This document shows, one piece after another, positions 21,101 through 33,100 of a stretch of 40,000 nt of DNA (the first letter of the stretch is position 1; each line of letters opens with the position of its first letter). A program made the position numbers and the translations under genes. The notes under the pieces are model-generated. The model saw nothing but the letters and a program-made list of their open reading frames with translations. It was not told where the DNA came from and made no database searches. The stretch comes from Symbiodinium natans (taxonomy: Eukaryota; Sar; Dinophyceae; Suessiales; Symbiodiniaceae), in contig CAJNDS010002698.1 of NCBI GenBank assembly GCA_905221605.1, positions 1 to 40,000 of the forward strand. The letters are read 5' to 3'.

Positions 21101-24100
21101 CTGAACCCTGAACCCTGAGCCCTGAACCCTGAGCCCTGAGCCCTGAACCCTGAGCCCTGAACCCTGAACCCTAAACCGTAAACCCTAAACCCTAAACCTA
21201 AGCCCTTGGGCCAATTCGGACTCCGCCGTGGTCTGCAGCAGGTTGAGTCCATCGGGACCTTCCGCATGCCTGGGGAGAAGGCAGCCGCCAGTTCATAGAT
21301 ACAGAAGCTTTAAGGGTTTAGATTTTAGGGTTTAGGGTTTAGGGTTTAGGGCTACGAACTTAGCAAGTTCAAGCATCCGGGCTTCGGGTTGAGGGCTGCA
21401 GGAGGGTTTTCACAAGGTTCAGTTGGGCTGAAGTAGGATGCAGCAGTGAAGAGCTGGGACAGCAAAGTTTGTTGTAAAGTTTTCCCGTTCGAAGGCTACG
21501 ATGTGGAACATGAGCACCAGCACCGAGGACTGTTGATGAGCTGAGGCTAGACGAGCGTTGTCGTGAAAATGGATCAGCACCACCCTGCGTGGGTTCAAGC
21601 ACATCTCTCCATCTCCCGGAGACGTGAGTCATGCTTCGGGTATTGCAAACCAAACTTTCCATCCTCCAAAGTCTGGGCTGCACGGCCCTGTGTGGAGGGA
21701 TGTGTCTGCCTTGAGGAGAGCAGCTTGGTCATCCTGTCTTACGAGGAGCATGAGACAGAGGCAAGGGAGCAAGGGAGGGTCCTTGCTCAGCACCGTAGCG
21801 TAATACCAAAAAAGCATTCAGACAGCCACGACCCAGCAGATGCATCCTCTGTTCTGCAGTCGCTTGGGAGCAGCAGTGGCATCCGCTCGCGTGGCAACAG
21901 CGCCTCGCGTCAGTCAACAGTGCCAGGAGCTGAGTGCTGAAGCTCTTGCTCTCTTGCTTTACCAATTAACCTGCAGCCTTCCTGAGATCCACAATCTCGA
22001 CACAAGACCCCCAATTGAGGGCCCATTGAATTTCGGACGAGCATGTTTTGGTACTTTACACGAAACGTGCAATTATCAGGGTTCGAACAGGTTCCTAAAC
22101 AGTAAACCCTAAACCAAAACCCTAAACCCTAAACCCTAAACCCTAAACCCTAAACCCTAAACCCTAAACCCTAAACCCTAAACCCTAAACCCTAAACCCT
22201 AAACCCTCAACCCCAAACCCAAACCCTAAACCCTAAACCCTAAACCCTAAATAAACCCTAAACCCTAAACCCTAAACCCTAAGCCCTAAGCCCTAAACCC
22301 TAAATTGTGGTACTCAGCCCTGAGCCTCGGGAAGGTCTCGAGCCTCCTCCGCCATGGGCGGGCGGCAGCGAGCCCCGGTTGCCAAATGGGCCCTGCACAC
22401 GCAGGGGGCCCCAAGCTGCTTTAGGAAGTTGGAAGCGCCTGAACCCTAAACCCTCAACACTAAGCCCTAAACCCTAAGCCCGAAACCCTAAACCCTAAAC
22501 CCTCAACCCTCAACCCCAAACCCTAAACCCTAAACCCTAAGCCCGGTGAGGCTTTTGGGCAGATGGGAGCCCAGAAGCAAAAGCGAAGGCTAACACCTCT
22601 AGAGCCCCGATGCCCCTAACCCCCAAACTTTAAACCCCTAAAACCCCTGAGCCCCTAAACCCCTCCACCCCTCCTCTCCTCCACCCCTCAACTCCTCAAC
22701 CCCTAAACCTCACGTGGAGGTTTATGGGTAGCTTTAGGTCGGGTTAGCCTCCAGCAAAACGTAAAACCCGAAACCCTAAACCCTAAACCCCAAACCCTAA
22801 ACCCCAAACCCCAAACCCCAGACCCTAAACCCTAAGCCCTAAACCCCAAACCCTAAACCCTAAACCCCAAACCCGAAACCCCAAACCCTAAACCCTAAAC
22901 CCCAAACCCTAAACCCTAAACCCTAAACCCCAAAACCCAGATGGACTCCAGGTTCCCCATTTCCCAGGCGGACCTTGCAGTGACCGGGCAGTGCGGGCCC
23001 TGGCATTGCTCGCCAAGCTGAAGGGATTACTGTATGAGGAGGTAAGGTTTAGGTTTAGGGTTTGGGGTTTAGGGTTTAGGGTTTAGGGTTTAGGATTTAG
23101 GTTTAGGGTTTAGGGTTTAGGGTTGAGGCGGGGCTGCTGTAAGCAGGGTGAGAAGTATAGCCTTCTTTGCAACTACACGTTCACCTTCAGGTCGGGTCTC
23201 TCCTCTCTAGGCCCCGAATAGGAATCGGTCTCTGGCTGGGTTCAGGTTGGAGGTCTTCGTCCCGGTCTTCCGATTCGGGACGCACCAGGGCCTCATCACG
23301 GCTGGTGCCTCGGGACCCTACAAAGCGCACTGAAACGAACGCACGCCAGCGCTGAAGATATCTGAGCCTCCCTGGGGCCTCACATGGCCACACTATAGCC
23401 TCCTTCTGAGGCAGGGGCCCGGTGACATGCATGCCAGAAGAACTTGCCAGCAGCACAGGGTCCATGGTGCCATGGCAAGGGCATCTTTTCAATCTCCTCA
23501 CACATTCGTCTTCAAGCTGCGGCATCTCCTCCGTCTGCGTAGGCTCTGGCTCTGACTGTAGCTAGGAACCGGCACAGCCAAGCCCGTGTCAAGAGGGTCA
23601 ACATGCTCGCATACATTCGCGGGCCTGGCTGTTTTCAGGCGCCCGCACACTGTTTCTTGCATAGCTATCATTGCTCAGCATCAAGAGCCCTTCCCACATC
23701 ATGAGCTTCGCCCGTGTGGGGTTTGACGCGTGATGGAAGCATCGGCACCGTGACAGAGCCTGTGACAGCACGGATCTTCTTCCAGTACTTGTGTCTTCCC
23801 AGGGAAACGGCATCGAACACCCATTCCTTCGCTCGTAGCATGACTGAAGCAAAGTGAGGCCATGAAGCCTTCCTTCAGCCAGGGCCCCATAGGGCTTTTC
23901 CCTGCAGGTATTTTCTTGCTCATCAGGGCTTTTTTTGTAGACCATGGGACCATGAGAACATGCTCTGGTATAGTATGACCTGGAACAGCACATTCTTAAA
24001 CTCTAAACCCATAAGATAATCCCTATAACCCCTTAAACTCCAGAAGGCATCGAGCCCTGTACTTCCACAAGCACTTGCGCATCCGTGCGCCTTGAACACC

Positions 24101-27100
24101 CTTAAGCAGATGATAAAATCGTGTTCAGTTCCAAGAAATGGAAGCCACGCTAGTGCATGAATTAGCCCAGGCTTTCTTCATCTGAGCAATCTACATCCTG
24201 AACCTCTAAACCCTCTAAACCCTCTAAACTCCAAACTCAGATCGCCGCATCATCGCCAGCACCGCAGAGGATGGAAATAGAGTGACATGACATGGCGCAG
24301 GGTAGTCCTTGCGAATTCTTGTGGCAGTGAGCTTGATTTGGGGTTTCGGGTCTGGGGTTTGACAATACGAGTGATTGCAGTCGTGGTGATAACAGTGCTT
24401 GGCTGGCTGGGGGAACTCCGACATCTTGAGCCGTGCTTGTAAGGGATGAGTTGCCCAAGCACCCCAAGCTCCTCAATAGGCTATCGACGAGCTTCCAGCT
24501 CATCGGTACCTCAAAGGCAAAAGGCTCTTAAAGCTGCCCTGGAACGAGGACAAGATGCTCAAAGTGTGGAGCTTCCCGACAGAGGAGGGCGAGGATCGTC
24601 ACGTGAAGACAGCTTTTGCGTCTGCTTTTGCGTGTGTGCATGCATGCGGGGGTTTAGGAAAAGAAGGGATCCCCAGGAGTGTCCCCCAAGTAGTAGGAGT
24701 CCCTTACAAATAACGACCCCACTAAGGTACCCCTAATTCCGGAACCCCCCCCCCCCCCCCCCATGTACGTCCGGAGGGTATAAGAGGGCGGTGTTCATGT
24801 GCCAGGCGCTGCCGATGGCCTTTTCTCCAGAGTTGAGCTTGCAGGTGGCTGAAGGGAGGGGCTCCGGTACTTTCCGAAAGTCCGTCTTTTGCAAGAGTCG
24901 TACCCAACGGCCGCATGGACCGAGAGAGAGAGAGAGGGGACTGCATCCGTTTGCTCAACCCCTTGGGAGTTAAGCCCCCAAGTCCTGATCTCCGTTTCCT
25001 GGTCCTTCACGTTCATGAGTCCCAGGTGTCTCCGTACGAGTGTGCCAGCGCCATGGCTGTGCCTTCGCCCCGGCGCTCGGGGCTGTGGGTGCAAAATCCT
25101 TGGTGGGATCAGGATTCGGCCTGCTGGGTTAGAGGTGACAGAACAAATGCTCCAGGCGCCTGCTCCTGTCTGTGAATGTTTTTTGTGCGGACAGAGAGGT
25201 AGTGCCGGTGGCAATGGTGCTGCCAGAGGAAGTAGGTGGAGTAGTAGTGGGGGTGGTAGGGGCACGGAAGTGAGGGTCGGTGGTAGAAGTTCTGGCAACA
25301 GCTGGGCAGGAAGCAGCAAAGTCCTGCATCTGGTCTGTTTTCCACTCCGACTGTCGCTCCTCCCCCTACCAGCACGACTACTGCCACCTGGGACGACATG
25401 GCAACATCACACTGCCTCCCTCGTGTGTGTGATGTTCCGGATCAGACTGGTGCTTGGCTAAGTTGCTCTCGGTGGTCACGTTTGCTCCAGTTCTGGTTGT
25501 TGCCTTGCCGATTTGAGTAAGCTGTTGCTTCTGTGGAGGGCTTTCCGGCAACGGAGGACAGTCCAAGTACGAACTTGGCTCCGCAGGTTTCGATTCCGTG
25601 TGTACAGACCACACCCACATGGCTTTTGGTGAAAGTACGCACAGAATGAGCATTTGGCGTGTGGGTTCTCTGTTGAGGCATCCGCTGGGTTTCCAGATCG
25701 CTGTCATCTTGGAGGCAAGCTGCAGGGACACCGAGTTGTCATTCCTGTCGACAGCTTCCTGAAAGCCCTAACACCACCTGACTGCGCCCTCATGAGAGGA
25801 CGCGGTCCGAATCTTTCACCTCACGCCGCCTTCTCGGGAATCTGTGCCGGTTTTGTGGGCAGTCGTGGGAGTGAAGGTTGAGGGTTCAGGGTTTATGGCA
25901 TTTATATGGGTGTGTATGTTTCTTCTTATGGTTTATCTCATTTGTAGGGTTTATACGGTTTTAATGTGGCTTTTATGGGTTTCCATGCGCTTATATTGTG
26001 CGTGCAGGGTTTATTCGAGAGATGTCGAGGGTGTTGACCTCAACTGCCTAGGCCGCCGCAGGCCTCCCGCACGCACTTCGTTCCGAGCTGAGCATACTGG
26101 GTTGAGGCACGTTCCCCCTTAGCTTGGGATGTTCCCCATTATACTAAGAGTCCTTCACAGGGATTCTCGTACCCCCTAGTATCACCCCTGTTACGGACTG
26201 TTAGTACAAGGGGGAACATCCCAAGGTACTCCTGTAGCGCGTGAGACCCTTGGTTTGGTCTTATGTGCTGTCTCCAAAAGTTTTGGCATGTCCTCCCCTT
26301 GGGAGATCTAACCCATGGTTGGCCCAGTGGCTGCTCGTAGAGCACAGGGTGCAGCCATTAGAAAGTAGAAACGCTTCCGGGAGTAGACGTTGGCAAGGTC
26401 ATCCCGGAAGTGACATATTAAACCCTGAACCCAAACCATTTCGATGGCCATGTCACATCAACCCTTCTTCCATCGCAGCCTTTTGCATTCCGGGTTTGCT
26501 GGGGTCAAGGATGTCCCCCCACGACAGACCGCAGCCGAACATTTCCTTCAGTTGCATGAACAGCAAGCCTATGGAAGCCAGCACACCAACAAAGGGGAGG
26601 TGTGCCCTCCTGATCCCTCCTGCCTATAAACCAAACTCCAAGGATCTCGCGCTGAAGAACCCGGGCGGCGTTGCCTACTCGCATGGCGGGAGAAGTCCTG
26701 AGCTTGCACCTTGCCCGCCCCCCCCCCCCATCTCGCACACCGGGCGAGGGAGTGGAGGAGTTGGGTGCCTCTAGGGAGGGTTCTTGAGGTGTGATGTCTG
26801 GGCTTGGTCCAGGGTTCACTTTATCTTTGCAACGCCCAGGAGTCTCCTGGCAGTTTCTTCAGACAACGACGTGGTTGGATGCTGAGAGTGTCTTCCTTTC
26901 AGCTGTTTTTCAGGAGCAGCCCGTACTGTACTCCTCAACCCCCGGAAGGCGAGATCCATGAGCTCTTTCCCAAAAATTTTGAGAACTCTGAACCTGCAAC
27001 CCGGAACCCGGCTTCTAATCCTTCAAGATGGGTGAGGCCTTGATCGACCCCTGGCGTGCGGTGGTTATCCATCTGTGAGAGCCCCAGGAAGAGGTAGCAG

Positions 27101-30100
27101 GGGGCTGCAGAGGTTCAGGGCTCAGGTTTTGAAGGGTGTAAGGGTTTAGGAGAGATTCGTCTGCCTAGTTCTCCCTGAAAAGTTCCTTCTGGTACTGGGC
27201 CTTGCTTTCAGGGAGGGAGAGATGTGAGAGGTCAAGGACGCAAGGACACATTTGGGCCGTTTCCCCATATACCTTCAGCCCTCAATCAAGCCCAAAGCCC
27301 TAAACCTGAGACCGGCTCCACCCTAACCCTAAACCCCAAAGCCCCGAAAAGAGCCCTCGAGTTCAGGTTCAGCGGCCGTGGCGGGGGGCACGTCTCCGCG
27401 GTGAACGAAGTGCTCTTCTCTCAGGACCACCAGTTTATGGTTTGGGGGTTTAGGGTTTAGGTTTTCGAGTTTAGGGGGGAAGGTTCACAAAGGTGGCTCA
27501 GACTGTGTGTTGCTGTCCGGACACCTGGGGGGGGGGTTGTTCTACATATGTCGGTACCCCTAGGCCCTAGGCTCACTGGAGCCACAAAAGGTACCTAGAC
27601 CCTAAACAGCCTAAACCCCTAAACCCCCCAACCGTGAACCCTAAGCCCTCAGCCCTCAGCCCTAAGCCCTAAGCCCTTAGCCCTTAAACCCTAAACCCTA
27701 AACCCCTAACCCTGAACCCTGAACCCTGGACCCCAGGCTCTAGACCGCTTTTTCCAGGACGACCGGCTGCTGCTCTCCAGCGGGGTGGCCCCACATGGGG
27801 CAATATACGGCCGCGGCGCCCAGGTGTGACCTTCCTACCCCCGGCCCCACCAGTTACACTGGGGAAAGGCCAAAAGCTTGCATCAAACGGCTCCAACCTT
27901 TTTTCCCAACATAGCATGAGAATCGTTTATCGTATAACAAATAAGCCCTAAACCCAATAGAATCGTTAAACCCAATAGAATCGTTTCGAACGTAAGAAGC
28001 AAAATCCCGTAACAAGATGACGCAGCCCCTCAAAGGCTGGGACCTGTGCTCGGATACGCGCGAACGAGCCTTCGAGCATGCGGGGGACTCAGCTGAAAGA
28101 CGCGGGGCAATTGCAGCATCACTTGGAACTTCCTCTGTGGCTTCCCTCCTGAACCCCAGTTTCAATAATTCTCTGGTATAGTTTATTTTTAATTTTGCAA
28201 TATTATACTGACATTTTACGAGATTGTTGTATCAACACATGATGAGATGATTGTCTTACTATCTGAATACTTCAGTATACTGTTGCAGTTTTACATACAA
28301 TGAATTTCTATCTTGTGAAATGTCTACGTCACTGCCGCTCCCACCAAACAGATATGCCCCCTCTTGCCCTCATCAGAGCCCTGTTTTGCTGGGAACCCTC
28401 GACTTCCAAGATCTGCAAGCACGCGACCTACACTGACCTGAACTTTGACTGTCAGCGAAAGCCGGCTCCTTAGACATCGCTTTGAACGCGCACATCCAAC
28501 TCTACAGGCTTGCCCCGTTGCAGGCTCGCACATGTTGAGAGCTACTGCAGAAGCCCAACCGTCAAACCCGTGACAAGCAAGCCCCAAATCAGAGTTTCAG
28601 GTTGGTGGTGGCCTGCGTCCAACCCGAAGGCAACCTTCGGGCGGATGGCTGAGATGTGCTCTTTGGGGGGTGAAAGGTGCAACTACGAAACATGGGGAGC
28701 ACTTCCCACCCCATTTGGCAATTTGTTGGGCTTGAAGGTGCCTAGTCTTGGGCTGGCTTAGGATTGTGTAGGGTTGCTGGGGGTTGCCCAAAGCAAAACA
28801 AATACCACAACTCCGAACCCCGACGCCTGAACACTCAGCGCACCCTTCAGCCCTCCCTAAACAGCCCACCCCCCTGCCCCCAAACCCACCCCAACCCCCC
28901 GCAACCCCTCAACCGCCCTCGCCCTACCCATCGTCTCCCTCAGGTCACTGGCCACCTGAGCACTCCCCAGTTGGAGGCAGAGCCCATGTTCTGATGCACT
29001 GCTTTCTGGGGGGCATCTCTTGAGAGGAGCTTTCCGACTTCTTGTTTGTGACTTCAAGTCTTGGAACGATTCTCACGGGGTGCAGGTTTTCGGTTTAGCA
29101 ACGGCCCTAAAGCCTAAACCCTGAACCCTACACCCGAGACCCTAAACCCTAAACCCCAAGCCCTAAGCCGTTAGTCCTTAGTGCCAGATACAAGCGGACC
29201 ACAAGCTCAACGTCTACACCTCCAACTGTCTTGCCAGTGGCCGAGGTTGCTTCGTGGTTTAGGAAATAAGGTGTTTAGGGGTTTAGGGTTTGGGTTTAGG
29301 GTTTAGGGTTTCGGGGTAGGTTTGAGGGTTCTAGGTAGCTAGGGCAATTGCAGCTCCAACCCACATGAAGGTTCATCCAACACTGTAGCTATCCTTGAAC
29401 TATCCATGAACCTTCAAAGACACTCGACCCCCAAAGTCATGCGGGTTTACTTAGCCCTAAGGCCTCTGCTAAATTCCCTTTGGCAGCAGGCTAGGTGCAT
29501 AGAAAAGCAGCCCTTGCAGCCCTGGGAGTCTCGCCATATGGGTCCCTAGCATAGACGGTCCCATCCACCACGTAGTTTGCCGTAGTGCCCATAGAGGCTG
29601 CGCAGACTTGCGCAGGTTGAGACGAGTAGTGCAGTTTCCTCGTACGTTGAAGCCGCTGCCCCACCCAGATGCATGGCCACGGCGCAGAGCTTTGAAGCTG
29701 ACCCGGAAAATGCGGGAACTGCGAAGCTAAAAGCGAAGCTCCCGGCCCGAAACCCAGAACCCTTTAAACCCTGAAAGCCCCAAACCCTGTAAACCCTAAG
29801 TCTTTTAAAACGCCTTTAAACCTTAAAACCTCAAAGCCCAAACCCTAAAAAGCCCAAGGCCTCCGCGCTGGGGCTCCTTTTCGCCGGAATGCGGCAAGGC
29901 CCATCCCAACCGGAGGGAACGACACCTGGATTAAGGGCTTGGGGCTTCAGGGCTTAGGGCTGAGTAGGGCTTCGGGCTTCGGGCTTCGGGCTTCGGGCTT
30001 CGGGCTTCGGGTTTAGGGCTTGGCGTTTCGGGCTTAGGGCTTAGGGTCGAGGGCTCAGGGCTTAGGGTTTAGGATGCCCTTGAACAATGATGTAGGGGTG

Positions 30101-33100
30101 CCTCAGCGTTTTCAGAGGTATGTGTGTATATACATATATGCCCCCGTCACCGTCCCTTTTGAATACACCATATACCTATATGTGTATATATATACATTTC
30201 TATATTTATATTTATATTCATATTTATATTTATATCCCTTTATCTCAAAGGCCTCCGTGCTCTCCGGGCCTTCCCGTAGATGTCGCTTTGACCAGGTGGC
30301 ATCCGCGTCTTCCGATGGCCCCCGGGCGAGGCCCCGGATCTCGTGATTGAAAATATGCCCTGAACACCCTAGACTCAAAACACCGCAAATCCTGAGCCCT
30401 AAACCCTAAACCCTAAACCTTAAGCCTTAAACCCTAAACCCTAAGGTTTAGGGTTTAGGGTTTGAGCCTACGATGATCGGCTTTTTGGCAGTGAGGGGAT
30501 TCCTCCCTCCCGAACCGCCCTGTGGCCCAAGCCCTAGGCCGCACTGAGCCCAAACGTACCTTAAGGTTTAGGGTTTAGGGTTTAGGGTGTAGGGTTTCGG
30601 GTTTAGGGTTTGGGGCTTAGGGTTTAGGGTCTAATGCTCTCAGGGTGGCATGTCCATGCTCACCGAGATCTCCCTGCATGCCGGGACCGCATCATTCCGA
30701 TGGGCACGCTGCGGGTTTTGGGTTTAGGGTTTAGGGTTTTTGGGGTTTGGGGTTTAGGGCTTAGGGTTTTTGGGGTTTAGGTCTAAGGGTTTTTGGGGTT
30801 TAGGGCTAAGGGTTTCGGGTTTTTGGGGTTTAGGGGGTTAGGGTTTAGTGTTTTTGGGGTTTGGGGTTTAGGGGGGTTAGGGTTTAGGGTTTAGGGATTT
30901 TTGGGGCTTCTTGCTTAGGATTCTCGACATGCTGAGCTCAGGGCATTGCTAGGTCGCCTTGGGGCAGTTCTTACCCTTCTGGCTTTGAGAGCGGAGATCA
31001 TGTTCAGGAATGTGTTTCAGAGGGTTGTTGCTTAGGTCGTGGGTAGAATCCGGTGCCGCGTTGAGCCAAGAGTAGTCCTAGTTTTTGCGCCTTTGGGTTT
31101 AGGGTTTAGGGTTTAGGGTTCAGCAGCTCCGGATCGAGCATTTTCACCCGGACGTGCAGAGCACGCACTAAGACAAAAACCCACCCGCCCAAAGAATCCC
31201 ATAACACTAAGAAAACAAAGGGTCTTCATTGACCCTTTACGTTTCAGTTGCCGACCGTTCCTTGGTCCCCCAGCCCGATGGCTCCCGAGGGCCCGGAAGG
31301 CTAATGACATTGGTGCCGAGAGGCCCCGGAAAGTGAACAACATGTATGTATACATGTGATAGAGAGGGTTTAGGGTTTAGGGCTTAGGGCTTAGGGCTTA
31401 GGGTTTAGGGGAACATCCTTGACCCTCCTCCCCTTCCCGCTTAGACTTCAAGGCCCACAGCATCACAAAGCTGGCGCTCTCTTTCGATGCGCGCTACCTC
31501 TTCAGTGGTCGGGCGCCTGTCAGTTTCTCATTGGGCGCTTTCCGGCGTCGTTTTCCAACGCCTCCGCCATCTGGGGGGCCTTGAAAAAAACCCGAACTCC
31601 CTAGCTCTCGACTGGGCTCCCCACGAGGTATCTATCTCAAGGGTAATTGCCCTATACAATATAGTATACTCCACAATCTTCTGTGACAGCACAAGCTGGG
31701 AACAGGTCATAATGCCACCATAACAATGTTCCCAATGAGGCTGTTCGTGACTGGAGGACTCTCACGGTACATGTCGGGAGAGCTTGAAAGTTTCATCTTT
31801 CCCGTTCCTCTGTACCGGCGTGCGGAGTAAGCAGGGAAGGCCTGGCAAAGTTGCAATGTCTTCGTGTCGGATGTATTCGGATGTGTCGGGCGCACCAACG
31901 CACTTCAATCTGCATGCGCATTTGTCACGATTGATTCTCTGCTTGCGTGTCTGGTGTTCGCAAGGCAATTTTGCATCATGCGGCACTGGCAGTCCCGTGT
32001 CTCGTTTGTTCCTCTGAGAAGGTTGTACTGCGAAGCATGATCAGCATTTTGAGTCAGTTGCTGTAGTGCGGGTGGCTGGAGTTGGGAAAGAGTGTGGGAA
32101 CAATTGAATAGGGTATGTGGAGCAGTCGTGTTGGTCACCAACCACATGCCCCGCCCTACCCACGGGCTGTTGATGTCCATGAAAGCAACAGTCCGCACAC
32201 CGCTGGCCGGGTGTGGGGCACGCCGCTTGGGACAGGTGAGGTCCCTCTTTTTTCAGGGGCTTCATCATCCGGGGTCCTTTGGGGCCAACGTGCTGTGGGC
32301 TGCAGCACATGACAGTGGGGCGATGGGCTAACGCGTCCACTGGAGGACTCTCACGGTACATGTCGGGAGAGCTTGAAAGTTTCATCTTTCCCGTTCCTCT
32401 GTACCGGCGTGCGGAGTAAGCAGGGAAGGCCTGGCAAAGTTGCAATGTCTTCGTGTCGGATGTATTCGGATGTGTCGGGCGCACCAACGCACTTCAATCT
32501 GCATGCGCATTTGTCACGATTGATTCTCTGCTTGCGTGTCTGGTGTTCGCAAGGCAATTTTGCATCATGCGGCACTGGCAGTCCCGTGTCTCGTTTGTTC
32601 CTCTGAGAAGGTTGTGCTGCGAAGCATGATCAGCATTTTGAGTCAGTTGCTGTAGTGCGGGTGGCTGGAGTTGGGAAAGAGTGTGGGAACAATTGAATAG
32701 GGTATGTGGAGCAGTCGTGTTGGTCACCAACCACATGCCCCGCCCTACCCACGGGCTGTTGATGTCCATGAAAGCAACAGTCCGCACACCGCTGGCCGGG
32801 TGTGGGGCACGCCGCTTGGGACAAGTGAGGTCCCTCTTTTTTCAGGGGCTTCATCATCCGGGGTCCTTTGGGGCCAACGTGCTGTGGGCTGCAGCACATG
32901 ACAGTGGGGCGATGGGCTAACGCGTCCACTGGAGGACTCTCACGGTACATGTCGGGAGAGCTTGAAAGTTTCATCTTTCCCGTTCCTCTGTACCGGCGTG
33001 CGGAGTAAGCAGGGAAGGCCTGGCAAAGTTGCAATGTCTTCGTGTCGGATGTATTCGGATGTGTCGGGCGCACCAACGCACTTCAATCTGCATGCGCATT

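Noticed and set aside
20917-21267. 116-codon minus-strand Gly/Phe/Arg/Val-rich frame
   Set aside because: Translation of CCCTGAA heptamers, whose length of seven keeps all frames open.
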